DNA from: Sphingomonas tagetis
Lineage (GTDB): Bacteria; Pseudomonadota; Alphaproteobacteria; Sphingomonadales; Sphingomonadaceae
Reading direction: 5' to 3'
Length of the DNA stretch: 64,000 bases
Assembly (NCBI RefSeq): GCF_024211275.1
Contig: NZ_JAMLDX010000004.1
Location: 1 to 64,000 of the forward strand
The notes under the pieces were generated by a model, which had not been told where the DNA came from, did not search any database, and saw nothing but the letters and a program-made list of their open reading frames with translations. The translations under genes and the position numbers were made by a program. Positions 33,728 to 42,285 of this stretch are shown one piece after another. Each line of letters opens with the position of its first letter. Positions within the stretch are counted from its first letter, which is position 1.

Positions 33728-34650
33728 CCACCATGACCGCGCCGCGGCCAACCGCGCTCAGCTTCCAGATCGGTGCACGAACACTGATGGCGGTCGAGCG
33801 CTCGCTGGTGCGCGTGCCGGTCAGCCTCGACGAAGCGCGCGAGGGACGGTTGCCGGTGCTGCCGCCGCTGCCCGATGCGGCACATGGCTATGTCGTGACC
33901 TCGCTGCCCGAAGAGCGGCTCGACGCGATGGTCTACGCCTCGGGGCGGATGATCGGCTTCGTGCGGCAGCGCTACACGCGCTATCATGCCGATCTGACGG
34001 GGAGTTTTGACGGCTATCTTGCGGCGCTGTCGGGCAATGCGCGGCAGGGTGTGCGGCGCAAGGCCAAGAAGGTGGCGCAGGCATCGGGCGGGACGCTCGA
34101 TGTGCGGCGGTTTCGCACGGCTGACGAGCTGGCGGCGTTCCACGAGATCGCGCGGGGGATCGCGCGCCGCACCTATCAGGAAAAATTGCTGGGCGAGGCG
34201 TTGCCCGATGCGCCGGAGTTCGTCCGCTACATGCTGGCCAAGGCGGCGGCGGACGAGGTGCGGGCGTGGCTGCTCTACGTCGGCGAAACGCCGGCGGCCT
34301 ATCTCTACTGCCCGGCGCAGGGCGACACGCTGATCTATGAATTTGTCGGGCACGATCCGGCGTTCAACGAGCTTTCGCCGGGCGCGGTGTTGCAGATGGA
34401 GGCGTTTCGCGACCTGTTCGAGGAGGGCCGCTTCGCGCGCTTCGACTTCACCGAGGGCGAGGGGCAGCACAAGCGGCAATATTCGACGGGCGGGGTGCCG
34501 TGCCTCGACCTGCTGCTGTTGCGGCCGACCGTGGCGAACCGCGTGACCACCGCCGCGCTGGGCGGCTTCAACCGCGCCGTGGCGGGCGGCAAGGCGCTGG
34601 TCGAAGCGGCGGGGGCGGCGAAGCTGGCAAGGAAACTGCGGCGCGGCTAA
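33724..34650 (+). CDS. FemAB-like GNAT acetyltransferase
   Basis: A 308-aa protein with the BioF2/FemAB-like acetyltransferase domain (Acetyltransf_6): SFDGYLAALSGNARQGVRRKAKK is the typical basic loop, and YLYCPAQGDTLIYEFVGHDP plus FDFTEGEGQHKRQYSTGG complete the second GNAT half. Such proteins often sit in exopolysaccharide or PEP-CTERM-type clusters and may transfer acyl or aminoacyl groups to glycans. GTG at 33724 overlaps the deacetylase stop; ATG 33733 is an alternative. Confidence 0.82.
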   Translation: MTTMTAPRPTALSFQIGARTLMAVERSLVRVPVSLDEAREGRLPVLPPLPDAAHGYVVTSLPEERLDAMVYASGRMIGFVRQRYTRYHADLTGSFDGYLAALSGNARQGVRRKAKKVAQASGGTLDVRRFRTADELAAFHEIARGIARRTYQEKLLGEALPDAPEFVRYMLAKAAADEVRAWLLYVGETPAAYLYCPAQGDTLIYEFVGHDPAFNELSPGAVLQMEAFRDLFEEGRFARFDFTEGEGQHKRQYSTGGVPCLDLLLLRPTVANRVTTAALGGFNRAVAGGKALVEAAGAAKLARKLRRG

Positions 34651-34659
34651 GCCCGCGTG

Positions 34660-35391
34660 ATGCACCTCAACGCGCAAGCCATCGTTCTCGCGATCCGGCC
34701 GCATGGCGAATCGGGGGCGATCGTGCGCGCGCTGACTGCCGAGGCGGGGATGCTGGCGGGCTATGTGCGCGGCGGACGTTCGCGGCAGCTGCGGCCGGTG
34801 TTGCAGCCGGGGAATGTGATCCTGGGCGACTGGCGCGCGCGGACCGAGGAGCAGTTGCCGGCGCTGACGGTCGAGCTGATCCACAGCCGCGCGCCGATGT
34901 TCCGCGAGCCGCTGCCGGCTGCGGCGTTCGAATGGGCGACCGCGCTGACCGCGGCGGTGCTGCCCGAGGGGCAGGCCTATCCGCAGGTCCATTCGGCGCT
35001 GGGCGGCATGCTCGATGCGGTCGAGGCGGCGCCAGCGGCGCGCGGATGGGCGGTGGCGCTGGTGCGCTATGAATTGCTGGTGCTGGCGGCATTGGGATTC
35101 GGGCTGGATCTCGACCGCTGCGCGGCGACGGGGACGAACGACGATCTGGCGTTCGTCAGCCCGAAGAGCGGGACGGCGGTGAGCCGGTCGGGGGCGGTTG
35201 GCTATGAGGCGAAGTTGCTGCCGTTGCCGCGCTTCGTGCTGGCGGGCGGCGCGGCGGCTTGGGACGATATCCTCGACGGCTTACGGCTGACGGCACATTT
35301 TCTGGAGCGCGATTTGCTGCATGGGCGGACGGCGGAAGTGCTGGCGGCGCGCACGCGGCTGATCGATCGGCTCAAGCGGGCAGTTGCGTGA
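34660..35391 (+). CDS. recO: DNA repair protein RecO
   Basis: A 243-aa RecO, which with RecR loads RecA on SSB-coated single-stranded DNA in the RecF pathway. The N-terminal OB fold (AQAIVLAIRPHGESGAIVRALT, GYVRGGRSRQLRPVLQPGN) is followed by the helical domain. The four-Cys zinc site of some RecO proteins is reduced here to a single clear Cys (LDLDRCAATG), so zinc binding is doubtful. The ATG is preceded by an in-frame GTG. It is 9 bases after the FemAB-like stop. Confidence 0.92.
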   Translation: MHLNAQAIVLAIRPHGESGAIVRALTAEAGMLAGYVRGGRSRQLRPVLQPGNVILGDWRARTEEQLPALTVELIHSRAPMFREPLPAAAFEWATALTAAVLPEGQAYPQVHSALGGMLDAVEAAPAARGWAVALVRYELLVLAALGFGLDLDRCAATGTNDDLAFVSPKSGTAVSRSGAVGYEAKLLPLPRFVLAGGAAAWDDILDGLRLTAHFLERDLLHGRTAEVLAARTRLIDRLKRAVA

Positions 35392-35440
35392 ACGTCATGA
35401 TCCGGTAATGCGCGCGGCAAGCTGAGTGGGTGGAGTGAAA

Positions 35441-36487
35441 ATGCCGCTGATCGCAATTCTTCCCGGCGACGGGATCGGACCCGAAGTCACCGCCGAGGCG
35501 CGCCGCGTGCTCGATGCGCTCGATCTGGGCCTCGACTATGAGGAAGCGCCGGTCGGCGGCGCGGCCTATTTCAGCGACGGGCATCCGCTGCCGGCGCGCA
35601 CGCTCGAAGTAGCGAAGCGCGCCGATGCGCTGCTGTTCGGCGCGGTCGGCGATCCGCGCTGCGACAATCTCGAGCGGCATCTGCGGCCCGAACAGGCCAT
35701 TTTGGGCCTGCGCAAGGAGCTGGAGCTGTTCGCCAATCTGCGCCCCGCGCGGCTGTTCCCGGGGCTGGAAGACGCCTCGGCACTCAAGCCCGAGGTCGCG
35801 GGCGCGATCGACATGGTGATCATCCGCGAGCTCAACGGCGATGTCTATTTCGGCGAGAAGGGCATGCGGACGACCGCGAGCGGGCGTCGCGAGGGGTATG
35901 ACATCATGTCGTACAACGAGGACGAGGTCGCCCGCATCGCGCGCGTCGGGTTCGAGACCGCACGGGTGCGCAACAAGAAGCTGTGTTCGGTCGACAAGGC
36001 CAATGTGCTGGAAACCTCGCAGCTGTGGCGCGACGTGGTGATCGAGGTGTCGGCCGAGTTCCCCGACATCGAGCTGACGCATATGTATGTCGACAACGCC
36101 GCGATGCAGCTGGTGCGTAATCCGGGGCAGTTCGACGTGATCGTCACCGGCAATCTGTTCGGCGACATCCTGTCCGACCAGGCGAGCATGTGCGCGGGTT
36201 CGATCGGCATGCTGCCCTCGGCGGCGCTGAATGGCAGCGGCAAGGGGCTGTACGAACCGATCCACGGATCGGCGCCTGACATCGCCGGACAGGGCAAGGC
36301 GAATCCGTGCGCGACGATCCTGTCGGCGGCGATGCTGCTGCGCTATTCGCTGGGCATGGATGCGGCGGCCGACCGGATCGAGGCGGCGGTGACGGCGGCG
36401 CTGGTGAGCGGCGCGCGGACGCCGGATCTGGGCGGATCGCTGACCACGCGCGAGATGGGCGATGCGGTGCTGAAGGCGCTTGCGTGA
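35441..36487 (+). CDS. leuB: 3-isopropylmalate dehydrogenase
   Basis: A 348-aa NAD-dependent decarboxylating dehydrogenase of leucine synthesis. The N-terminus [15 protein letters not shown] binds substrate and cofactor; [14 protein letters not shown] carries the catalytic Lys; [20 protein letters not shown] contains the metal Asp residues, and [20 protein letters not shown] is the NAD motif. leuC/leuD are not adjacent. The ATG at 35441 follows GGTGGAG. The GT2-GtrA gene overlaps the stop by 4 bases (GTGA). Confidence 0.97.
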   Translation: MPLIAILPGDGIGPEVTAEARRVLDALDLGLDYEEAPVGGAAYFSDGHPLPARTLEVAKRADALLFGAVGDPRCDNLERHLRPEQAILGLRKELELFANLRPARLFPGLEDASALKPEVAGAIDMVIIRELNGDVYFGEKGMRTTASGRREGYDIMSYNEDEVARIARVGFETARVRNKKLCSVDKANVLETSQLWRDVVIEVSAEFPDIELTHMYVDNAAMQLVRNPGQFDVIVTGNLFGDILSDQASMCAGSIGMLPSAALNGSGKGLYEPIHGSAPDIAGQGKANPCATILSAAMLLRYSLGMDAAADRIEAAVTAALVSGARTPDLGGSLTTREMGDAVLKALA

Positions 36488-37587
36488 AGGCTGACTCGCT
36501 CGAACTGGCGGTCGTTGTTCCGACCTTCAACGAGCGGGCCAACGTGCCGATTCTCGTGGCCGCGCTCGACAGGGCGTTGGCCGGCCGGCGCTGGGAAGCG
36601 ATCTTCGTCGATGACGACAGCCCCGATGGCACCGCCGAGGCGGCGCGCGAACTTGGGCGGATCGATCCGCGCGTGCGGGTGATCCAGCGAATCGGGCGGC
36701 GCGGGCTGTCCTCGGCGACGATCGAGGGGATGTGCGCCACCGCCGCGCCGCACGTCGCGGTGATCGACGGCGATATGCAGCATGACGAGACGCTGCTGCC
36801 GCAGATGCTCGATGCGTTGCAGGGCGACGCGGGGCTCGACGTCGCGATCGGGTCGCGCTTCGTCGAGGGCGGCGGAACGGGCGAGTGGGATCGCGACCGA
36901 GTCGCTAAATCGGCTTTTGCTACAAGACTTTCGCGTAAAATCCTCAAAGCCGATCTGAGCGATCCGATGAGCGGTTTCTTCATGATCCGCAGCGACGTGG
37001 TGCGCGGGATCGTGCCGCATCTGTCGGCGATCGGGTTCAAGATCCTGCTCGACATCATGACCGCGAGCGCAAGGCCGCTGAAGTTCGTCGAGCTCGGCTA
37101 TGTCTTCCGCACGCGCGTCGAGGGCGAGAGCAAGCTCGATCATGTCGTGGCGATGGAATATCTGATCGCGCTGTATGACCGCATGTTCGGGCGCGTGGTG
37201 CCGGTGCGGTTCGTGATGTTCTCGGGCATCGGCGCGCTAGGAGCGGGGGTGCATTTCGGGGCGCTGTGGCTGTTCTACCGGCTGTTCGGCTACAGCTTCC
37301 TCACCGGCACGATCGTCGCGACGTTGGTGGCGATGACGTTCAACTTCTTCCTCAACAATGCGCTGACCTATCGCGATGCGCGATTGAAGGGTTGGCGGCA
37401 ACTGCTCGACGGCTGGATCGGCTTCTGCATCGTCTGCTCGGTCGGCGCGGTCGCCAATGTCGGCGTGGCGGCGTTCCTGCATGACGTGCAGCAGCAGCAA
37501 TGGGCGCCGGCGGCACTGGCCGGGATCGTGGTGGCGGCGGTGTGGAACTTCGCGCTGTCGTCGCGCTTCGTGTGGGGAAGATACTAG
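36484..37587 (+). CDS. GT2 polyprenyl-phosphate sugar synthase fused to GtrA membrane domain
   Basis: A 367-aa fusion. Residues 1-230 form a DPM1-type GT-A glycosyltransferase: [33 protein letters not shown] and [18 protein letters not shown] (DxD). Residues 235-365 form a GtrA-like domain of four transmembrane helices ([20 protein letters not shown] ... [13 protein letters not shown]). It would make an undecaprenyl-phosphate-linked hexose and may help flip it. The convergent PMT-type gene is a natural user of such a donor. Their stop codons overlap in CTAG. Confidence 0.92.
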   Translation: MKADSLELAVVVPTFNERANVPILVAALDRALAGRRWEAIFVDDDSPDGTAEAARELGRIDPRVRVIQRIGRRGLSSATIEGMCATAAPHVAVIDGDMQHDETLLPQMLDALQGDAGLDVAIGSRFVEGGGTGEWDRDRVAKSAFATRLSRKILKADLSDPMSGFFMIRSDVVRGIVPHLSAIGFKILLDIMTASARPLKFVELGYVFRTRVEGESKLDHVVAMEYLIALYDRMFGRVVPVRFVMFSGIGALGAGVHFGALWLFYRLFGYSFLTGTIVATLVAMTFNFFLNNALTYRDARLKGWRQLLDGWIGFCIVCSVGAVANVGVAAFLHDVQQQQWAPAALAGIVVAAVWNFALSSRFVWGRY

Positions 37588-38861
37588 GCCCAGCTCGGGA
37601 TCCAGATCCAGCGCTCGAAGCCGCGGTCGCTGGCGAGCGGGAGTGCGGCGAGGGTGGGGTAGAAATAGGCGAACAGCGCGACGCAGAGAACGAGGAACCA
37701 GTCGTCGCGCTGCTTCACGCTGTCGCGCCAGTGATGGAAGGCGACCGCCAGGACGATGCACAGGATGATGCTGGACAGATAATAATAATAGAAGAAACCT
37801 AGCGACTTGGGGATGATTGCCCAGATTCCGAGTGAAAAGGTCCAGAGGATGGCGACGGCGAGCGGGACGCCGGCCTTCTGCCTGATGCCGGCCCACCAGC
37901 AAGCCAGCACCGCGACCAGCCCGCCCCACAGGATCGCGGGATTGCCGATCAGCAGCACGCCGCGCACCGCGCCCTGATCGGGCTCGTAGAAATACCACAT
38001 CGGACGGAGCATCAGCGGCCAGCTCCACCAGCTCGACTGGTAGTTGTGCGGCGCGAGGACCTGAGTCTGGAGTTCCCACATTTCGAGCTGGAACGGGATC
38101 AGCTTCGCCAGCGTCAACGGGTTCTGGGCGTAGAAGAAGGCGGGTGCGAAGGTGAGGAAGTAGAGCGGGATGCTGATCCCGCCGAGGATGGCGAGGCCGG
38201 TCAGCCAAGGCATGCCGCCGAACCGGTCCGGGTGGCCGCGCCGCAGCCACAGGAAAGCGATCGCCGCGAAGGCGACATAGGGCACGGCCGCCCATTTCAC
38301 AGCTACCGAAGCGCCGAGCAGCGCCGCGGTGACTGTCCATGACGTCATGGCGGCGCCGCGCCGGGTGCCGTGCATCGCGTTGACGAACGCAACCGCCGCG
38401 CAGACGAGAAATGCCCCCATGAACACGTCGAGCATGCCGATCCGCGCCTGCACGAACACCATCTGCCCCAGCATCGTGAACAGCGCCGCGAACAGCGCCG
38501 GGCGGGTGGCGCGGGTAAGCGCGAGAGTGAGGACGTAGACGCCCACCACCGTCGCGGTGCCCGCCAGCGTCGACAGCGCGCGCCAGCCGATCGGATTGTC
38601 ACCGAAGATCAGCATGCCGAGCGCGATCAGCGACTTGCCGAGCAGCGGATGTTCGGGGTTGGCGGCGTGCGACAGCGCGATCAGCACGCGCGCGGCGGTG
38701 ACGTAATGCACCTCGTCGAAATTGAGGATGCTCGGGCGGTTCAGGCCGATGGTGAAGAGCAATTGCGCGGCGATCCCGATCAGGATGGCGAGCAGGATCG
38801 GGCGTTCTTCGAGGCGGTCGAGCATCGCGGCGGGGATAGCGCAGCTTGGCGGGCGCGTCAT
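37584..38861 (-). CDS. PMT-type (GT39/GT-C) glycosyltransferase
   Basis: A 425-aa inner-membrane protein with about ten helices. The N-terminal LNRPSILNFDEVHYVTAARVL has the acidic pair of GT-C enzymes (DEVHY), and NPEHPLLGKSLIALGMLIFG, then WRALSTLAGTATVVGVYVL, are typical for dolichyl/polyprenyl-phosphate-mannose-protein mannosyltransferases. It transfers a sugar from a polyprenyl-phosphate donor to protein or lipid outside the inner membrane. The start MTRPPSCA follows AAGGGGAG; a start nine codons upstream is less likely. Confidence 0.88.
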   Translation of the reverse strand: MTRPPSCAIPAAMLDRLEERPILLAILIGIAAQLLFTIGLNRPSILNFDEVHYVTAARVLIALSHAANPEHPLLGKSLIALGMLIFGDNPIGWRALSTLAGTATVVGVYVLTLALTRATRPALFAALFTMLGQMVFVQARIGMLDVFMGAFLVCAAVAFVNAMHGTRRGAAMTSWTVTAALLGASVAVKWAAVPYVAFAAIAFLWLRRGHPDRFGGMPWLTGLAILGGISIPLYFLTFAPAFFYAQNPLTLAKLIPFQLEMWELQTQVLAPHNYQSSWWSWPLMLRPMWYFYEPDQGAVRGVLLIGNPAILWGGLVAVLACWWAGIRQKAGVPLAVAILWTFSLGIWAIIPKSLGFFYYYYLSSIILCIVLAVAFHHWRDSVKQRDDWFLVLCVALFAYFYPTLAALPLASDRGFERWIWIPSWA

Positions 38862-38906
38862 CCGCTCCCCTTGCGTGATCGCCGCCAAGGTTTAGAGGTG
38901 CGCGCC

Positions 38907-40115
38907 ATGAAGCGCCGTACCGGACAAGACCGTAGCGTCACCCAGAACTGGAAGCCCGCCACGCTGGCGATCCGCGGGGGAACCGCGCGCAGCGAATGGG
39001 GCGAGACGAGCGAGGCGCTCTTCCTGACCTCGGGCTATGCCTATGACTGTGCCGGGGACGCCGCTGCGCGTTTTGCCGGCGAGCAGGCGGGCATGACCTA
39101 TTCGCGGCTGCAGAACCCGACGGTCGAGATGCTGGAGCAGCGCATCGCGTTGCTTGAAGGCGCCGAAGCGTGCCGCGCCACCGCGAGCGGCATGGCGGCG
39201 ATGACCGCGGCGCTGCTGTGCCAGTTGCAGAGCGGCGACCATCTGATCGGCGGACGCGCGGCGTTCGGCTCCTGCCGCTGGCTGACCGACACGCTGCTGC
39301 CCAAATTCGGCATCGAGACGACGGTAATCGACGCGCGCGATCCGCAGCAGTTCGCCGATGCGATCCGGCCCAATACCAAGGTGTTCTTCTTCGAGACGCC
39401 GGCCAATCCGACGATGGACGTCGTGGACTTGCAGGCGGTGTGCGACATCGCGCGGGCGCGGGGCATCACGACGGTGGTCGACAATGCGTTCGCGACGCCG
39501 GCGTTGCAGCGGCCGCTGGAGTTCGGCGCGGATGTGGTGGCTTATTCGGCGACCAAGATGATGGACGGGCAGGGCCGCGTGCTCGCCGGCGCGATCTGCG
39601 GGACCGAGGATTTCATCGTCAACACGCTGCTGCCCTTCCACCGCAACACCGGACCGACGCTGAGCGCGTTCAACGCCTGGGTGGTGCTCAAGGGGCTGGA
39701 GACGCTCGACCTGCGGATCAAGCGGCAGAGCGAGAATGCGATTCGGGTCGCGAGCTTCCTCGAAGGCCGCGTGCCCCGGGTGAACTTTCCGGGGCTGCCG
39801 AGCCATTCGCAGCACAATCTGGCGATGCGCCAGATGGACGCGGCCGGGCCGATCTTCTCGATCGAACTCGACGGCGGGCGGACGCAGGCGCACGGCCTGC
39901 TCGACGCGCTCGGCCTCATCGACATTTCGAACAATATCGGCGATTCTCGCTCGCTGATGACTCACCCCGCTTCCACCACCCATTATGGCGTCGCGCCCGA
40001 ACAGCGCGCGATCATGGGCGTGGGCGAGGGGATGCTGCGGCTGAATGTCGGTCTGGAAGACCCCGAAGATGTCATCGCCGACCTCGATCAGGCGCTGACG
40101 GCGGTCGGGCTGTGA
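38907..40115 (+). CDS. metZ: O-succinylhomoserine sulfhydrylase
   Basis: A 402-aa PLP-dependent enzyme of the Cys/Met-metabolism family, making homocysteine directly from O-succinylhomoserine and sulfide. The PLP Lys is in VVAYSATKMMDGQGR, with YSRLQNPTVEMLEQRIALLE and ETPANPTMDVVDLQAV as substrate/cofactor motifs. MetZ is the alphaproteobacterial alternative to MetB/MetC. The ATG at 38907 has AGAGGTG upstream. It overlaps apaG by 4 bases (GTGA). Confidence 0.95.
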   Translation: MKRRTGQDRSVTQNWKPATLAIRGGTARSEWGETSEALFLTSGYAYDCAGDAAARFAGEQAGMTYSRLQNPTVEMLEQRIALLEGAEACRATASGMAAMTAALLCQLQSGDHLIGGRAAFGSCRWLTDTLLPKFGIETTVIDARDPQQFADAIRPNTKVFFFETPANPTMDVVDLQAVCDIARARGITTVVDNAFATPALQRPLEFGADVVAYSATKMMDGQGRVLAGAICGTEDFIVNTLLPFHRNTGPTLSAFNAWVVLKGLETLDLRIKRQSENAIRVASFLEGRVPRVNFPGLPSHSQHNLAMRQMDAAGPIFSIELDGGRTQAHGLLDALGLIDISNNIGDSRSLMTHPASTTHYGVAPEQRAIMGVGEGMLRLNVGLEDPEDVIADLDQALTAVGL

Positions 40116-40510
40116 AGGCGCTGTTCGGCGAGGAGGCGATCACGCGCGACATCACGGTGCGCGTGTCGGTGAGCTATCTTCCCGAACAGTCCGAGCCGGA
40201 CCGCGGGCGCTGGTTCTGGGCCTATCACATCCGCATCGAGAACGGCTCGCACCAGGCGGTGCAGCTGCTGACGCGCCACTGGATCATCACCGACGGGCGC
40301 GGGATGCGCCACACGGTCGAGGGCGAGGGCGTGGTCGGCGAGCAGCCGATGATCGCGCCGGGATCGAGCTATGACTATGTCTCGGGCTGTCCGCTGGCGA
40401 CGCCGACGGGGTCGATGCAGGGCAGTTATGAAATGGTGGGGGCGGACGGGATGACGTTCGACGTGGCGATTCCGAAATTCGCGCTGCACGCGCCGGCGGT
40501 GGCCGAATGA
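40112..40510 (+). CDS. apaG: ApaG protein
   Basis: A 132-aa protein with the ApaG/F-box-like fold, matching VRVSVSYLPEQSEP, RWFWAYHIRIENGSHQAVQL, LTRHWIITDGRG and GEGVVGEQPMIAPGSSYDY. In other bacteria it affects cobalt resistance or Ap4A levels, but the biochemical role is not fixed. The GTG start overlaps metZ and the stop overlaps the LysR gene (ATGA), so three genes are coupled. Confidence 0.95.
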   Translation: MKALFGEEAITRDITVRVSVSYLPEQSEPDRGRWFWAYHIRIENGSHQAVQLLTRHWIITDGRGMRHTVEGEGVVGEQPMIAPGSSYDYVSGCPLATPTGSMQGSYEMVGADGMTFDVAIPKFALHAPAVAE

Positions 40511-41301
40511 AGCGCACGCATCTTCCCCTCAATGGCCTGCGTGTGCTCGACGCGGCGGCGCGGCATCTGTCATTCACGCGCGCGGCGGACGAGCTGGCGG
40601 TGACTCCCGCGGCGGTCGGCCAGCAGATTCGCGCGCTCGAGGACACGCTCGGCGTGGTGCTGTTCCGGCGCACGACCAAGGGACTTGAGCTGACGCCGGA
40701 GGCTGAGGCGGGGCTGGGCGCGCTGCGCGCCGGCTTCCTGCAGTTCGAGGAATCGGTGCGCGCGATGCAGGCGGGGCAGTCGAGCAAGTCGCTGACCATC
40801 GCCGCGCCGCGCGACCTGACCGAGAAATGGCTGATGCCGCGGCTCGCGCAGATCGCGCAGGGCGATCCCGAGCTGCGGTTCGTGCTGGTGTCCGCGGATG
40901 AGGCGATCGACTTCACCGAAGCCAATCTCGACCTCGCGATCCGCTGGGGCGAGGGACCGGGCGAGCATGAAGGCGAGGCGCTTGAGAGCGACGGCATGGT
41001 GACCGTCGGCAAGCCGGGGTCGCGCGCCGAGACGCCGATCACCTGGCCGGGCTGTGTCGCCGAGGACGGCGCCGCGCTGGTGCGGGTGGGCGATGCGGGC
41101 CTCGCGCTCGACGCCGCTGCCGAGGGGCTGGGGCGCGCGACCGTGCCCGAACTGCTGGCGCGCGACGATATCGCGGCGGGACGGATCGTGGTGGTCGGCG
41201 AGCCCAAGCCGGCACGGCATGGCTATTGGATGGTCGCGCCGCTGCCGCAATGGCGCCAGAAGAAGGTCAAGACGCTGGTCGAGGCGCTTGGCGAAGCTTA
41301 A
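40507..41301 (+). CDS. LysR-family transcriptional regulator (GcvA-like)
   Basis: A 264-aa regulator. The N-terminal winged helix (GLRVLDAAARHLSFTRAADE, then AVGQQIRALEDTLGVVLF) is typical of the GcvA subgroup; the C-terminal periplasmic-binding-like sensor domain starts near residue 90 (KSLTIAAPRDLTEKWLMPRL). At 264 aa it is shorter than the usual 290-300 aa, with no clear internal deletion. It lies in the metZ-apaG unit and might respond to a methionine-related metabolite, which is an inference from position only. Confidence 0.92.
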   Translation: MKRTHLPLNGLRVLDAAARHLSFTRAADELAVTPAAVGQQIRALEDTLGVVLFRRTTKGLELTPEAEAGLGALRAGFLQFEESVRAMQAGQSSKSLTIAAPRDLTEKWLMPRLAQIAQGDPELRFVLVSADEAIDFTEANLDLAIRWGEGPGEHEGEALESDGMVTVGKPGSRAETPITWPGCVAEDGAALVRVGDAGLALDAAAEGLGRATVPELLARDDIAAGRIVVVGEPKPARHGYWMVAPLPQWRQKKVKTLVEALGEA

Positions 41302-41381
41302 GGGGCGCCGAAGCGTGACCGTTGCATTTCCAATGCTTTGATGATTGTCTTCAGACTCCTGACGGCATTGGGGGATGGGGC

Positions 41382-41714
41382 ATGGACGCAACGGAACGGT
41401 CTGAACTGGTTCGCTCGCAGCTGATGTACGATGCGAGCCGCAAGTCGGCGGGCATCGCCTATGTGCTGTGGTTCTTTCTCGGCTGGCTCGGCGGGCATCG
41501 CTTCTATCTCGGCCGGACTGGCACCGCGGTGGCGCAGCTGTTGCTGTCGATCGTCGGCTGGCTGACCTTGGTGTTCATCGTCGGGATCTTCATGCTGGCG
41601 GGCGTAGGCATCTGGCTGCTGGTCGATGCGTTTCTGATCCCCGGCATGATCCGCGAGCATAATATGAAGCTGGCGAGCGACCTGACCGGCGGCCCGGTTC
41701 GGCTGGAAGTCTGA
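41382..41714 (+). CDS. TM2 domain-containing membrane protein
   Basis: A 110-aa protein with the TM2 pattern: SAGIAYVLWFFLGWLGGHRF, then YLGRTGTAVAQLLLSIVGWL and a second helix with LVDAFLIPGM. The GGHRFYLGR connecting turn and the Asp of LVDAF are the conserved TM2 residues. Function of these two-helix proteins is unknown in bacteria. ATG 41382 is preceded by GGGGATGGGG. It is a stand-alone gene. Confidence 0.88.
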   Translation: MDATERSELVRSQLMYDASRKSAGIAYVLWFFLGWLGGHRFYLGRTGTAVAQLLLSIVGWLTLVFIVGIFMLAGVGIWLLVDAFLIPGMIREHNMKLASDLTGGPVRLEV

Positions 41715-41739
41715 CCCCGGCATTGCGCGGGCGCGGCCG

Positions 41740-42279
41740 TTGAGCGTGCGCGAGACGGTGGTGCTCGTGACGCCGCGGCTGATCCTGCGGCCGCGGCGGG
41801 TGGAGGATGCGGATGCGATGTTCGCGGCCTATTCCGACGCGGAGCTCATGCGATATTGGTCGGGACCGCCGCACAGCGATCCGGCGCAGACCCGCGCCGA
41901 ATTCGAGCAACGTTCGCACGATCCGGCATGGCGCAGCTGGGCGATCACGCTGAAGGGCGACGACACCGCGATCGGCATGCTCGCGGCGGGCGAGAAGCGG
42001 CAGGGCAACGTCACCGAACTCGGTTACATGCTGTTGCGCGATCATATGGGCGGCGGGATCGCGCGCGAGGCGGTGAGCGCGCTGATCGACCGCATCTTCG
42101 CCGAGGGGCAGCGCAAGGTGTTCGCCGACACCGATCCCGACAATGCGGCGTCGCGCGGGTTGCTGGAGCGGCTTGGGTTCAAGCTGGAAGGCTATCTGCG
42201 CGCCGAATGGGAAACGCATATCGGCGTGCGCGATACGACGATCTATGGCCTGCTGCGCGAGGAATGGCGCGGCAGCTGA
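41740..42279 (+). CDS. GNAT family N-acetyltransferase (RimJ/RimL type)
   Basis: A 179-aa GNAT of the Acetyltransf_3 group: LVTPRLILRPRRVEDADAMF at the start, GYMLLRDHMGGGIAREAVSAL as the acetyl-CoA loop (Gly-rich), and DNAASRGLLERLGFKLEGYL near the end, which is the RimJ/RimL hallmark. It may acetylate a ribosomal protein N-terminus or a small amine or antibiotic. The start is uncertain (TTG at 41740; GTG at 41746 is possible). Its stop lies only 6 bases from the end of the convergent beta-lactamase-like gene. Confidence 0.87.
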   Translation: MSVRETVVLVTPRLILRPRRVEDADAMFAAYSDAELMRYWSGPPHSDPAQTRAEFEQRSHDPAWRSWAITLKGDDTAIGMLAAGEKRQGNVTELGYMLLRDHMGGGIAREAVSALIDRIFAEGQRKVFADTDPDNAASRGLLERLGFKLEGYLRAEWETHIGVRDTTIYGLLREEWRGS

Positions 42280-42285
42280 CCGCGC

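Noticed and set aside
34660..35391. RecO zinc finger.
   Set aside because: Only one clear cysteine is seen in the C-terminal half, so no four-Cys site can be supported.
38862..38906. A SAM riboswitch before metZ.
   Set aside because: The gap is only 45 bases and lacks the expected conserved structure.
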